From positions 3,468,842 to 3,532,841 of the forward strand of contig CP096135.1 in assembly GCA_023213195.1 (NCBI GenBank): 64,000 bases of DNA, read 5' to 3'. The notes under the pieces were generated by a model. It was not told the DNA's origin, did not search any database, and saw only the letters and a program-made list of their open reading frames with translations. The position numbers were made by a program, and so were the translations under genes. This stretch comes from Sphingobacteriales bacterium JAD_PAG50586_3. Lineage in GTDB: Bacteria; Bacteroidota; Bacteroidia; CAMBQF01. Numbering within the stretch: the first letter of the stretch is position 1; the number at the start of each line of letters is the position of its first letter. Of this stretch, positions 8,462 through 18,492 are shown piece after piece.

Positions 8462-8518
8462 CTATTAGGGTTCAGTGAGATTCCTGCCTTCGTAGAAATG
8501 ACGATTACCTTTTGTGTT

Positions 8519-8722
8519 AACGTGCGGTGGACGTCGCACGAAACGTGCGAACCCGAAATTTCGCGGAAACCTAGTAGGGTTGGTATGTGCGACAAGCGAA
8601 ATTTTAGGTTGGGTCTAGGCCTGCCCCGCACTTGATGCGGGGTGGGGTCTTTTCTTTGGTTCGTTTCTTTGGACAAGCAAAGAAATGAACGAAGCCCGCG
8701 GCAGCGAAACGCCGGTAGGTTT
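8519..8722 (+). repeat. Dispersed hairpin repeat, copy 3
   Basis: Head GTGCGGTGGACGTCGCACG, a CCCGCACTTGATGCGGG palindrome (about 8623-8640), then a hairpin identical to copy 2 (arms 8659-8671 and 8678-8690, loop GACAAG). Apparent coding frames through it are repeat by-products. This and the paired hairpins at 8763 and 8925 fill the 8462-8988 gap. Confidence 0.75.
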
Positions 8723-8762
8723 TGAATCCCGACATTTATCGTCGGGACAATCAATGTAACCA

Positions 8763-8812
8763 CCCCGGTCTCGTTTAAAACGAGACCACCCCTCCTTAAA
8801 AAGGAGGGGAAT
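8763..8812. repeat. Paired palindromes (two-hairpin element)
   Basis: Two adjacent hairpins: GGTCTCGTTT/AAAACGAGACC and CCCCTCCTT/AAAAAGGAGGGG. The same arrangement, one variable hairpin beside one CT/AG hairpin, recurs at 8925, 26090, 26230 and 46200-46520. Confidence 0.6.
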
Positions 8813-8924
8813 TTATTCTTTGCGCTTATTTCCTCGACCTAAAGGTCGGGGCTACTATAATTTTTTTCTAAAGAAAAAGCCTCATCAATTTTAGTGGATA
8901 GGGCTGTGTATTTTCTTCGCTAAA

Positions 8925-8972
8925 AATCCCTCCCCCTCGTTACACTCGGGTACTCCCTTTAAAAGGGAGAGT
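8925..8972. repeat. Paired palindromes, second copy
   Basis: CTCGTTACACTCGGG beside ACTCCCTTTAAAAGGGAG, just downstream of the lipoprotein gene stop. It may double as a terminator for that minus-strand gene. Confidence 0.5.
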
Positions 8973-8988
8973 TGTTTCAACCCATACT

Positions 8989-9666
8989 CTACTCCCCTAA
9001 AAACCTATGGCTTATTTGGTGCCATTGACCTTTGTTGTTTAGCACATATTTATGCTCGCCTACACTATATGCAGTGGCATGTACCAGCGTTAGCAACATG
9101 CGTTTTTCAGGGTATATTTTATTAGGAAAAAACTCTACAGAATCGGTTAAAAAAGCATCTTTGGTAAACTTACCATCATTGCCCTGCACAAAAAAGGTGC
9201 TGTAGGGCCCAACGCTGGCGCCACTGTGGGTTGGTATAGCAAAGTCTTCGCGCCCGTCAAAATTTAAATCGGCTACTACAAAATCGCCTGCATAGTTATC
9301 TACCATGCCTTTGTTTTTATCCTTACCCGTAATGTACGACCGTGCATCGTCAATATTCTCAGCAAAGCTCATAATATCGGGTACCTCAAGCCCAAGAGAG
9401 TCTACCCTGTTACCTGTTTTCTTATCAAAAACTTCAACATTCCTGTGGGAATAATAAGGTTGCTTACGCTTAATTTTTGTGGTGTAGGTTAATTGGTAAT
9501 TATAGATATATGATAGGTCTTTAAACAGTCGGCTTACAATAGTAGTAGTATCGCTTTTGGGTATATTTATTGGGGGCAGTTTAGCCTGTATTGGCAGTGC
9601 TTCTTTCTCTGTTTTAGAAGAGCAGGCCATAAGAATTATTAGGCTAAAAAGTAGTAAGTATTTCAT
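8989..9666 (-). CDS. Lipoprotein, XAC2610-like
   Basis: 225 residues from the ATG at 9666. MKYLLLFSLIILMACSS is a type II signal peptide with the lipobox Cys at residue 15, so the protein is probably anchored in a membrane facing the periplasm or cell surface. Residues ~135-160 contain DLNFDGREDFAIP, an Asp-rich calcium-loop-like motif as in FG-GAP and XAC2610-type proteins. A TATATTTG element lies 22 bp upstream. The specific role is unknown. An upstream TTG at 9714 is rejected because it would bury the signal peptide. Confidence 0.7.
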   Translation of the reverse strand: MKYLLLFSLIILMACSSKTEKEALPIQAKLPPINIPKSDTTTIVSRLFKDLSYIYNYQLTYTTKIKRKQPYYSHRNVEVFDKKTGNRVDSLGLEVPDIMSFAENIDDARSYITGKDKNKGMVDNYAGDFVVADLNFDGREDFAIPTHSGASVGPYSTFFVQGNDGKFTKDAFLTDSVEFFPNKIYPEKRMLLTLVHATAYSVGEHKYVLNNKGQWHQISHRFLGE

Positions 9667-9687
9667 TGCGAATTGTGACGTACTTAG

Positions 9688-9695
9688 CAAATATA
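9688..9695 (-). promoter_or_regulatory. Candidate -7 element TATATTTG
   Basis: Exact TAnnTTTG match, 22 bp upstream of the lipoprotein start. No good -33 partner was found. Confidence 0.45.
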
Positions 9696-9750
9696 GGTTA
9701 TAAAAAAGCCCCATCCATTTTCATGAACAGGGCATTAGTGTTTTTATCAT

Positions 9751-9779
9751 GAGATCCTGAAACGAGTTCAGGATGACGG
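9751..9779 (+). repeat. GAGATCC/GGATGAC palindromic repeat
   Basis: GAGATCCTGAAACGAG then TTCAGGATGACGG, in the short gap right beside the end of gcvP. The arms TCCTGAA/TTCAGGA pair perfectly. Confidence 0.65.
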
Positions 9780-9780
9780 C

Positions 9781-12669
9781 TTAGGCCGTTACTTCTTCAT
9801 TCTCATAAGCCTCCATTGGAAGGCAAGTACAAACCAGGTTACGGTCGCCGTAGGCATTATCTATTTTAGCTACCGATGGCCAGAATTTGCTGTCGCGCAA
9901 CCAAGTAAGTGGGTAGGCTGCTTTCTCACGGCTGTAAGGCTTATCCCATTTATCAGCAACAACTAATTTAGCTGTGTGAGGTGCGTTTATTACTACGTTA
10001 TTGTCTTTAGCAGCAACACCATTTTCAATATCGGCAATTTCTTCGCGGATAGAAATCATAGCATCAGCAAAACGGTCAAGCTCGTGCAATGCCTCGCTCT
10101 CTGTAGGCTCAACCATTATAGTACCTGCAACAGGGAATGATACCGTAGGTGCGTGGAAACCATAGTCCATAAGGCGTTTGGCAATGTCGGCCACCTCAAC
10201 ACCCGCACCTTTAAAGTTGCGGCAGTCAAGTATCATTTCGTGGGCGCAAGTACCGTTCTTTCCTTCGTACAAAATAGGGAAATGGGCTTTTAAGCGCGCT
10301 TTTAAATAGTTTGCGTTTAGTATGGCATATTTGGTAGCGTTGGTAACACCCTCGGCACCTAACATAGCAATGTATGCGTACGATACCAACAGTATTAACG
10401 AGCTGCCCCAAGGCGCTGCCGATACGGCATGTATACCCTGCTCGCCACCGGTCTCAACTAAAGCATGCTTTGGTAAAAATGGCGCTAAGTGTGCAGCCAC
10501 ACCAATAGGACCCATGCCGGGGCCGCCGCCACCGTGAGGGATGGCGAATGTTTTATGCAAGTTAAGGTGGCAAACGTCGGCACCAATGTTGCCCGGGCTG
10601 GTTAAACCAACCTGCGCGTTCATGTTAGCACCGTCCATATACACCTGGCCACCGTGCTGGTGAATGATGTTGGTAATCTCTGTAATACCCTCTTCAAACA
10701 CCCCGTGGGTAGATGGGTAGGTAACCATTAAGCAGCTAAGGTTTGCACTGTGTTGCTCGGCTTTGGCTTTAAGGTCGGCAATGTCAACGTTACCGTCTTC
10801 GTCGGTTTTAACAACTACTACCTGCATGCCCGCCATAACAGCGCTGGCAGGGTTTGTACCATGGGCCGATTGTGGAATAAGGGCAATGTTGCGGTGGTGG
10901 TCGCCACGGCTTGCGTGGTAAGCACGTATAACCATAAGGCCGGCATATTCGCCTTGAGCGCCAGAGTTTGGCTGTAGCGATACGGCATTAAAACCGGTAA
11001 TCTCGCACAACCATTTTTCTAAATTGATAAATATCTCGCGGTAGCCTAGTGCCTTAGTCGGCAGGGATAAATGGGTGCAGCCCACCAAACTCAGGAATGC
11101 TAAGCGGAATAAGTTCCGTAGCCGCATTCAGCTTCATTGTGCAAGAGCCTAACGATATCATTGAGTGAACCAATGATAAATCTTTATTCTCTAAACGCTT
11201 AATGTAGCGCATCATTTCGCTCTCAGACCTAAAGCTGTTAAATATAGGGTGCGTTAGGTAGTTTGATGTACGCTCTAAGCTGGCAGGAATAGCTTTTCCT
11301 CCGCCCGATACACCACCTTCGGTAATGGCAGTAGCGGTAAAACCATATACCTGGGCAAATACATCAACAATGTTATTTAAATCGGCAACGGTTGTTGTTT
11401 CGTCTATAGATAAAGAAACTTTATGGCCGTTGTAATAGAAGTTAATCTCGTGGCTAAGGGCTGTAACACGCAGTTTCTCTAACTGTTCGTTAGTGCCGGC
11501 ATCAATAGTAATGGTATCAAAAAACGCGTTGGTTTCTACATTTACACCATTGGCTTTTAGCTGTTGAGCAACAACGTTTGCCGAGCTGTTTATGCGGGTA
11601 GCAATTTCTTTTAACCCATCGGCACCGTGGTATACGGCATACATACCGGCCATAATAGCCAATAGTGCCTGCGCGGTACAAATGTTAGATGTTGCTTTGT
11701 CGCGTTTAATATGCTGCTCGCGGGTTTGCAGGGCCATACGCAAAGCTTTGTGGCCATACATATCTACCGACACGCCAATAATACGACCGGGGATAGAGCG
11801 CTTATAATCATCTTTAGTAGCAAAAAAACCAGCGTGTGGGCCACCATAGCCCATAGGTATGCCAAAACGTTGCGATGAACCTACAACCACATCGGCACCC
11901 CACTCACCCGGAGGGGTTAACAGGGTTAGTGATAGTAAATCGGCCGCAACTGCAACAGCACAATCGCTGGCTTTTACTTTAGCGGCAAAAGCAGTATAAT
12001 CTATGGCTTCGCCATTGGCAGCAGGGTATTGCAATAGCACACCAAAGTAGCTGCCATCGTTTTCAAAGGTGTTATGGTCGCCAATAACAAGCTCAAAACC
12101 CAATGGAATGGCACGGGTTTTAAGAACATCTATTGTTTGGGGAATACCAGTTCAGAAACAAAAAATTTATTAGCATCGCGCTTAACAGCATCTTTGCTGC
12201 GGGTAGAGTGCAACATGGCCATAGCCTCGGCAGCGGCAGTACCCTCATCTAAAAGTGATGCGTTGGCAACCGGCAGGCCTGTAAGGTCGCACACTACGGT
12301 TTGGTAGTTTAAAAGTGCTTCTAAACGGCCTTGGGCAATCTCTGCTTGGTAAGGGGTGTAGGCGGTATACCAGCCCGGATTTTCGAAAATATTGCGGCGT
12401 ATAACGCTTGGGGTAAAGGTGTTGTAATAGCCTAAACCAATGTAGGTTTTAAAAAGCTTGTTTTTCTTAGCCTGTTTTTGAATGTGGCCCATGTACTCCT
12501 GCTCTGTAAGCGGGGCTGGTAAATCCAACGGTTTTGCTAAACGGATGCCGGCAGGTACGGTAGCATCAACAAGGGCGTCGATACTCGGTTTGCCTATAAC
12601 CGATAGCATGTATTCTACTTCTTTTTGGCGGGGGCCAATGTGGCGACTAACAAATTGCTCTTTGCTCAT
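9781..12669 (-). CDS. gcvP: Glycine dehydrogenase (decarboxylating), P protein (two frameshifts)
   Basis: About 962 residues in total, the usual length of the single-chain P protein. It catalyses PLP-dependent decarboxylation of glycine and transfer of aminomethyl to the H protein of the glycine cleavage system. Visible landmarks are the N-terminal FVSRHIGPR, the mid-region [12 protein letters not shown], and the PLP-binding lysine context [20 protein letters not shown] in the C-terminal half. The frame breaks at C4 12139-12142 (one C missing restores [15 protein letters not shown]) and at ~11054-11058 (one extra base; removal gives [14 protein letters not shown]). Three frames rather than two argue against a natural gcvPA/gcvPB split. 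gcvT and gcvH are not nearby. Confidence 0.93.
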
Positions 12670-12706
12670 TCTTTCTATTCGAAAATCAGGGTTGTTTTTA
12701 ACGCTG

Positions 12707-12714
12707 CAAAGGTA
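12707..12714 (-). promoter_or_regulatory. Candidate gcvP -7 element TACCTTTG
   Basis: Exact TAnnTTTG match on the minus strand, about 38 bp ahead of the gcvP start. This gives a leader of ordinary length. Confidence 0.5.
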
Positions 12715-12786
12715 GCTATTTTAAGGCTACTCTTGAAGCGAAAAACTAACAAAGCACTCTATAATTTGTTGGTTTTTCAACAGTTT

Positions 12787-12831
12787 GTACCCCTCTCCCT
12801 AACCCTCTCCCCTTAAAGGGAGAGGGAATTA
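12787..12831. repeat. CT/AG-rich palindrome in the 12670-13067 gap
   Basis: ACCCCTCTCCCTAACC then CTCTCCCCTTAAAGGGAGAG. This is the only clear structure in the ~400-bp gap between the divergent gcvP and DUF6515-like genes, apart from the gcvP promoter. I see no gene there. Confidence 0.5.
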
Positions 12832-13067
12832 CGCCAACGATTGAAGTGGTGGGCTATATTACTTTATATAATCAGGGCGTTTGGCGCCTTTAGCGCCACC
12901 GGGCTATCCGTTCGCAGGAGCTCTCTCCTATCCCTAACGCAAACTATACGCTCACTTATACACTACCCGCTATGCGTTCCCCCTGCAATCCATCCCTAAA
13001 TAACTACCGCTTATCCTAAAAGACTAACTATACCATTATTTAATCTGTTTATTAGAGATAATCACCA

Positions 13068-14190
13068 ATGCAGAAGATTATGAAAGCGATGATAAAAGCC
13101 ATTAACATAATGGCCGTAACAATAGCAATAGCAGTATCGCCCGCTGTGGCGCAGCGCGGTGGAATGGGCCCTAAAGGTGGCGGGCAGATTCCGCAAGGCC
13201 AACCCCAGCGCATGCAACAGCCCCAACAACCCATGCAACAGCCGCAGCGTATGCAGCAACCTCAACGCATGGAGCAACCTCAACGCATGGAGTCGCCAAG
13301 GCCACAAAGAATGGAACAAACCCAACGGTCGCAACAGCCTAAAAACATAGGGCAGCCCCAACGTTCTAACAGAACCATGGAAAGCAATAAACCTGCGCGT
13401 ATGGACCAACAACCCACCCGTAATGTACCCCAACGTGGCAACAACCCAGGCAGGGCTGTAAAGGCGGTAAAGCCTATGCCGAAACAAGACATGGCTACCA
13501 ACAATAAACGCATGGCCCAGCCCGAAAAATCGGTAAAAGGAATCCCTCAAAATGGTAACCAATCAACCCGCAATGCCCAAACCCAAAAAGTTAAGGCTAT
13601 GCCTAAAAAAGATATGGTACAAAGCAGGGATGTTAATACTAAAAACAACCCTGAGTACTATAAACCGTAGTATGGAGGTTAGCAAAGGGGGCAAAACGTC
13701 TAACAGGGCTAGTTTTGCAGGCCGTACACCGCACAAAACCGTAAGCCGCAATGCCCACAGGCCCTATGCTGGCAAGCCTCGTTTTAACCAAACCGTTACC
13801 GTGTTACCTGCTAAATATACCACAGTGTATTATGGCCCAACAGCCTATTACTATACCGGTGGTATGTATTACGCACCGTATGGCGGCGGCTACCGCATTG
13901 TGCGCCCGCACAGGGGTGTTACTATAACGGTATTGCCATTTGGCTACTCCCCTATTTATGTTGGCCCTACCCGTTATTACTATTATTATGGCACTTACTA
14001 TTCATCGTACGGTGGCTCTTATATTGTAGTAGACCCGCCCATTGGCGCTGTAGTGCAAGCCCTGCCCGATGGGTACTTAATACGTACTTATGATGGGTAT
14101 GAGTATTACTACTTAGACGGGGTTTATTATACCCAGGTAGATTACCCATCGTACCCCGGTGGCATAGGCTATATGGTGGTAACTTTTTAA
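13068..14190 (+). CDS. Secreted Gln-rich protein with DUF6515-like C-terminus (one frameshift)
   Basis: About 373 residues. It starts with a signal peptide (MKAMIKAINIMAVTIAIAVS then PAVAQ). A ~170-residue low-complexity stretch rich in Gln, Pro, Arg and Met follows, with many QPQRM-type repeats. The C-terminal half is Tyr/Gly-rich with repeated beta motifs (VLPxxY..., YYTGGMYYAPYGGGY, DGYEYYYLDGVYY), as in Bacteroidota DUF6515 proteins. The raw frame stops at 13668-13670 (TAG), but removing one base there joins the two halves. The second half alone would lack an export signal, so I treat them as one protein. Likely exported; function unknown. Confidence 0.7.
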
Positions 14191-14266
14191 CCTAACCACA
14201 CCTATTTAGAATGCCTTGTTTGCTCAGGGCATTTTTTATTTTAAACAATTGGCACGCGAATTGACT

Positions 14267-14274
14267 TATATTTG
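14267..14274 (+). promoter_or_regulatory. Candidate -7 element TATATTTG
   Basis: Exact TAnnTTTG match 28 bp upstream of the first EF-hand gene. A TTG lies at 14249, closer than the usual -33 spacing. Confidence 0.5.
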
Positions 14275-14302
14275 AAATACATTTATTTAAAACACAAGAA
14301 CT

Positions 14303-14554
14303 ATGAAAAAGACTCTTTTAATAGTGCTATTGGCAGGTTTAACAACTGCAAGCACATATGCCGAGACAGCAGCCAAGCCTGCAAAAATTAAATTTAAGAA
14401 GATTGACGCTAACAGAGACGGCCTTATAAGCAAAACAGAAGCGCAAAAATCTTTTAATAAGGTTGTTATAGATAACTTTGATGCTATGGATACCGGAAAG
14501 GATAACTACATCAGCAAAAAAGAATTTAAAGCTTATATGAAAAAGCAGAAGTAA
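14303..14554 (+). CDS. Small secreted EF-hand protein 1
   Basis: 83 residues. A signal peptide (MKKTLLIVLLAGLTTASTYA) is followed by a pair of EF-hand calcium loops, DANRDGLISKTE and DTGKDNYISKKE. Each has acidic residues at loop positions 1, 3 or 5 and 12. The mature protein is only ~63 residues and very Lys-rich. It probably binds calcium in the periplasm or outside the cell. A strong terminator follows at 14574. A paralogue of the same design lies 130 bp downstream. Confidence 0.75.
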   Translation: MKKTLLIVLLAGLTTASTYAETAAKPAKIKFKKIDANRDGLISKTEAQKSFNKVVIDNFDAMDTGKDNYISKKEFKAYMKKQK

Positions 14555-14573
14555 TTTTGCTTGATTGAATATT

Positions 14574-14605
14574 AAAAAAGGCCCGTTGCAAAACGGGCCT
14601 TTTTT
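14574..14605 (+). terminator. Intrinsic terminator after EF-hand gene 1
   Basis: Perfect 14-bp arms AAAAAAGGCCCGTT and AACGGGCCTTTTTT around a GCAA loop, 20 bp past the stop. Confidence 0.92.
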
Positions 14606-14680
14606 AATATAATTTCAACCCCATTAAACCGTTTGGCACAATTTTAGTCTATGCCATAATACACTTAACATTAACAAGAT

Positions 14681-14998
14681 ATGAAAAAGAGCATTTTAAC
14701 ATTATTTGCTTTAACTGCAATGGCAGTTGGCACTTATGCCCAAACACCTGCCAAAACAGGTGCTGCAACCACTGCACCAACAAGCACAGCGCCTAAAAAA
14801 GACAGGGATAACTTTAAAGAAATGGATAAAGATGGTGATGGTAAACTTAGCAAAGCCGAAGTTGATGGCAGCGACAGGAAAGGCTTTATAAAAAACTTTG
14901 GTACTGCTGATACTAACGCTGATGGCTTTATAACCAAAGACGAGTTAAAAGCTTACAAAGCTAACCGCAAGGCTACTAAAGCTACCAAAGCAAAGTAG
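14681..14998 (+). CDS. Small secreted EF-hand protein 2
   Basis: 105 residues. The signal peptide is MKKSILTLFALTAMAVGTYA, cleaved after AYA or YAQ. An Ala/Thr/Pro linker of ~20 residues leads to two canonical EF-hand loops, DKDGDGKLSKAE and DTNADGFITKDE, and a Lys/Ala-rich tail (KATKATKAK). Both loops are better matches to the calcium consensus than those in the upstream paralogue. It has its own strong terminator, so the two genes are transcribed separately or processed apart. Confidence 0.78.
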   Translation: MKKSILTLFALTAMAVGTYAQTPAKTGAATTAPTSTAPKKDRDNFKEMDKDGDGKLSKAEVDGSDRKGFIKNFGTADTNADGFITKDELKAYKANRKATKATKAK

Positions 14999-15017
14999 TT
15001 TAGCTTTAATTGATATT

Positions 15018-15053
15018 AAAAATCCCCGGTAGGTTTTCCTACCGGGGATTTTT
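15018..15053. terminator. Bidirectional intrinsic terminator
   Basis: Perfect 16-bp arms AAAAATCCCCGGTAGG and CCTACCGGGGATTTTT around a TTTT loop, lying between two convergent genes. A-run and T-run flanks allow termination on both strands. Confidence 0.92.
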
Positions 15054-15134
15054 ATTTTTTCAGACTGCTGATTACCAACTATCTTTTACTGGCAACCGGG
15101 AACAGTGAACTGTGAACTGTAAACTATAACATCT

Positions 15135-16831
15135 TTAACATACCCACCTCTTTATCGGTAAGGTAGCGGGTGCGGCCGCGGGCAAGGTCTTTTTGGTAAG
15201 GCCTGCAAAGGTTACCCTATCTAGCTTTACAACTACATAGCCCAAATGCTCGAACATACGGCGAACGATACGGTTACGGCCGCTGTGCAGCTCTACCCCT
15301 ATCTCTTTCTTATCTTCGGCACCTACTACGTACTCAACAGCATCGGGCTTAATAAAACCATCTTCCAGTTCTACCCCTTCCAGCAGCGCTTGGTAATCGG
15401 CCACCTTTAGGTTTTTATCTAAACTTACCTGAGTAAATCTTTTTAATTTTTGATGATGGGTGTGTAAGTTTTTTAGCCAACTCGCCATCATTAGTCAACA
15501 ACAGTAAGCCTGTGGTGTTCCTGTCTAAACGGCCAACAGGGTATAAACGCTCGGGACCGGTGTGGTTAACCAGGGCCATAACCGTGCGGCGCTCTTTAGG
15601 GTCGTCGGTAGTGGTAATATAATCTTTAGGCTTGTTAAGCAGCATATACACCGGCTTTTCTTTGCGCAATGTTTCGCCACCGTAGTTTACTGTATCATCG
15701 GGCCCTACACGGAAACCCATTTCTGTTACTACTTTACCGTTAACGCTTACAGCACCGCTCTTAATGATAACATCAGCCTCGCGGCGAGAGCATATACCTG
15801 CATTAGATATGTAGCGGTTTAAACGTACGGTACCGTCGTCTTCGCGCTGCTCTTGTTTTTGTTTCTCAAGGGCACTTTTACGTTCGTATGCCTTCATGGC
15901 ATTAAACTCTGCTGTTCCTGCTTTTTTATATGTCTTTCTATCAGCACCGGGGAATTTAGATGTAGACCTACGCTCGTATGGCTTCCTTTCTCCTGCTGCA
16001 TCAGAACCTTCGCGTGGTTTACGCTCATAGGGCCTGCGTTCGCCGGTATCTACGCTGCGCGTTTTACGCTCAAAGCCCCTCTCGTCAAATATATCGGGCC
16101 CATCGCTTTTACGTACAAAGGTTTTCCTGTCTCTACCGTTGGTAGATTGGGTTTTACGCTCGTATGGTTTATCGCCACCGGCTGTATCGCGGGTTTTGCG
16201 TTCGTAAGGCTTACGGTCGCTGCTGTCAAAACTGCGTGGCTTACGGTCGGCACTGCCGCTGGTGCGTGCTTTACGTTCATACGGTGGCTTTTTATCGCCA
16301 TCGTCGCCAAATACACCACGGCCGCTTTTGCGTTCGTAAGGTGCATCGTTAGCTTTATCAAAACTACGTGGTTTACGTTCAAAAGGCTTTTTATCGCCGC
16401 TATCAAAACTACGTGGCTTGCGCTCGTAGGGCTTTTTATCATCGCTACCAAAACCACCGCTTTTGCGTTCAAATGGTTTTTCTCTCCACTATCAAAACTA
16501 CGTGGCTTGCGCTCGTAGGGCTTTTTATCGCCGCTGTCAAAGCTGCGCGACTTACGCTCAAACATATCTTTGCCAAAGTCTTTTTTATCGTCTCTGTCAA
16601 AGCTACGGGACGATGGCTTTTTATCATCGCCAAAGCTGGCGCGGGCTTTACGCTCGTAAGGTTTACGTTCGCTGCTAAATCCACCTTCTTTTTAAACGAT
16701 GGTTTGCTGTCGTCGCTACGGGTGTAGCGGCTGTTTGTTTTAGGGGCATCACTACCATCACGGCGGCCTCTTGGTTTGGTAACCCGCTGTTTTTTTGCGG
16801 GCTTGTTGTTATCGAACGGTTTACGGGGCAT
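15135..16831 (-). CDS. rRNA pseudouridine synthase, RluB/RsuA family, with long repetitive tail (three frameshifts)
   Basis: About 565 residues after correction. The catalytic C-terminal ~240 residues hold an S4 domain (VRLNRYISNAGICSRREAD) and the catalytic Asp motif in PVGRLDRNTTGLLLLTNDG. They isomerise uridine in rRNA. The N-terminal ~310 residues are an Arg/Lys-rich disordered tail of repeated KPYERKPRSFDSGDK-type units, a feature common in Bacteroidota homologues. Frame breaks are A5 at 16689-16693 and A5 at 16477-16481 (each lacks one base) and one extra base at ~15430-15434, which interrupts the family motif KIYQVSLDK. The coding frame reads continuously once these are fixed. Confidence 0.88.
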
Positions 16832-16930
16832 AATTAATTATATATTATAATACAAATGTACAACTATTAAAACTAATAATTTTTCACCCCCTCTCTTTGG
16901 GAGAGGGGGCAAGGGAGTGAGGCCAAAAAA

Positions 16931-16961
16931 CAAACCCCTCCGCCAGGGGCGGAAGGGTTTG
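16931..16961 (-). terminator. Intrinsic terminator of gldJ
   Basis: Arms CAAACCC-c-TCCGCC and GGCGGA-a-GGGTTTG with an AGG loop. On the minus strand a T6 run follows. It lies 22 bp past the gldJ stop. Confidence 0.85.
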
Positions 16962-16982
16962 CATATAATATTGTTTATCTAC

Positions 16983-18476
16983 TTATTTATTCTTAACACG
17001 CTCACCTAAACCTGTAGGGCTACCTACACGGGTCATAGCGCAACGGAAACCGATATAGTCTGTAGACATATCTTCTGGGTAGTAGCGGCGGGTGCCGGCA
17101 ACCATCCAGTAAGCACGGTCTTTCCAAGAACCGCCTTTGTAAACACGTACATGGTCGTTAACCATAGATGCGCGTCCGTACTGGTACATCAATTTGTCAG
17201 AACTGTCTTTCATGGCTTCATCGTTATAGAAGATAGAAGACTCATAGTCACCGTCTAGGTAATTGATGTTATCAGACTTGCGGTAGTTACGACGGTTAAT
17301 GTTGTCTTTGTCTTCAACATCAACAAACGTAATACGGCCAAGGGTATCTTTATCGGCAATGGTACCGTCATCATTCATTAAACGTTTTTTGTAAACGTTA
17401 CCACGGAATGGGCGGAAATCGCTCATATCTTCCAAAGATAGCGGACGGTAAACGTCCATTACCCACTCGGCAACGTTACCGGCCATGTTATACAAGCCGT
17501 AATCGTTTGGCCAGTATGAAGAAACCGGGGCAGTAATATCAGCATTATCATTTAAGCGGCCGGCAATACCCATGTTATCACCACGGCCTTTCTTAAAGTT
17601 AGCTAGTATGTCGCCTTTGTATTTGCTATCGGCATTGCGCACAATGTGGCCATTCCAAGGATACATGCGGCGCTCTGTAACACGCTCAAATTCTGTATTA
17701 CCAATTAAGCCCAAAGACGCGTATTCCCATTCAGCTTCTGTCGGTAGGCGGTACTTCGGTAAGAAGATGCCGTCTTCCATGCGTACTTTACGGGTGTCTT
17801 TGTTAGGGTCTAAATCCGGAATATCTTTACGCACAGCACCTTCGTATTGGCCCGCTAAGTAAGCATCGGTATCAAAGTTGTTATCCGATGTCTGGTTAGG
17901 GTCAACCGTTAAGATACCTTCACGTATCAAAATCATTTCGTTTACGCGGTTTGTACGCCATGTACAATAATCGCTAGCCTGTAACCAGCTTATACCTACA
18001 ACAGGGTACTGTTGGTACGCAGGGTGGCGTAGGTAGTATTCTACCATAGGCTCGTTAAAAGCCAGTTTGTCGCGCCACACGTTGGTATCGGGCAGGGCTT
18101 TAACGGCTACCTCAGGGTATTCAGCGTCGTAAACACGCTTTAACCAATACAGGTACTCAAGGTAGTCAATGTTACGTACCTCTGTTTCGTCTAAATAAAA
18201 AGACGATACAGTAACTGTACGCGGCACATTGTCCCAATCGTAGTTAATGTCCTGCTCGGTGCGGCCCATTGTAAAACGGCCACCCTGAACAAGGACAAGG
18301 CCCGGGCCTGTTTCCTGCTCTTCGTAGGGTACAACTTCAAAACCACCGTTGCGGGGGTCGTTGTAGCTCCAGCCCGTAGTGCTTGACACATCTTTGCGGC
18401 AAGAAGTTAGGCTAACTAACACTGCTCCACTTAGTAGGAGCGTAAGATTCAAAATGCGTTTTTGCAGCATTTCCAT
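16983..18476 (-). CDS. gldJ: Gliding motility lipoprotein GldJ
   Basis: 497 residues. The lipoprotein signal peptide has its lipobox in LVSLTSC (Cys ~26). The rest is a formylglycine-generating-enzyme/SUMF1-like domain: GLVLVQGGRFTMGRTEQD near the start, LPTEAEWEYASLG in the middle, NMAGNVAEWVMDVY, and KGGSWKDRAYWM with IGFRCAM at the end. GldJ and GldK share this fold. The N-terminal TGWSYNDPRNGGFEVVPYEE and the length fit GldJ better. In Flavobacterium GldJ is required for gliding and for the type IX secretion system in the outer membrane. Its neighbours, two PorP/SprF-family genes and porU, support the assignment. Confidence 0.88.
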   Translation of the reverse strand: MEMLQKRILNLTLLLSGAVLVSLTSCRKDVSSTTGWSYNDPRNGGFEVVPYEEQETGPGLVLVQGGRFTMGRTEQDINYDWDNVPRTVTVSSFYLDETEVRNIDYLEYLYWLKRVYDAEYPEVAVKALPDTNVWRDKLAFNEPMVEYYLRHPAYQQYPVVGISWLQASDYCTWRTNRVNEMILIREGILTVDPNQTSDNNFDTDAYLAGQYEGAVRKDIPDLDPNKDTRKVRMEDGIFLPKYRLPTEAEWEYASLGLIGNTEFERVTERRMYPWNGHIVRNADSKYKGDILANFKKGRGDNMGIAGRLNDNADITAPVSSYWPNDYGLYNMAGNVAEWVMDVYRPLSLEDMSDFRPFRGNVYKKRLMNDDGTIADKDTLGRITFVDVEDKDNINRRNYRKSDNINYLDGDYESSIFYNDEAMKDSSDKLMYQYGRASMVNDHVRVYKGGSWKDRAYWMVAGTRRYYPEDMSTDYIGFRCAMTRVGSPTGLGERVKNK

Positions 18477-18492
18477 AGTTGTTTTAAAGTGT

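Noticed and set aside
8314..8763. 149-residue minus-strand frame
   Set aside because: It crosses dispersed repeat copy 3 and the antisense strand of the AT-rich gene; composition is repeat-derived.
9781..12669. Natural two-subunit gcvPA/gcvPB glycine dehydrogenase
   Set aside because: The protein is in three frames, the breaks are at a homopolymer and at a single extra base, and the breaks do not fall at the known subunit boundary.
12838..13067. Gene in the gcvP upstream gap
   Set aside because: No frame with a start, plausible composition and length; only a palindrome and promoter signal are visible.
13552..14190. DUF6515-like half as a separate gene
   Set aside because: It would lack a signal peptide although its homologues are exported, and removing one base at 13668 fuses it to the signal-bearing half.
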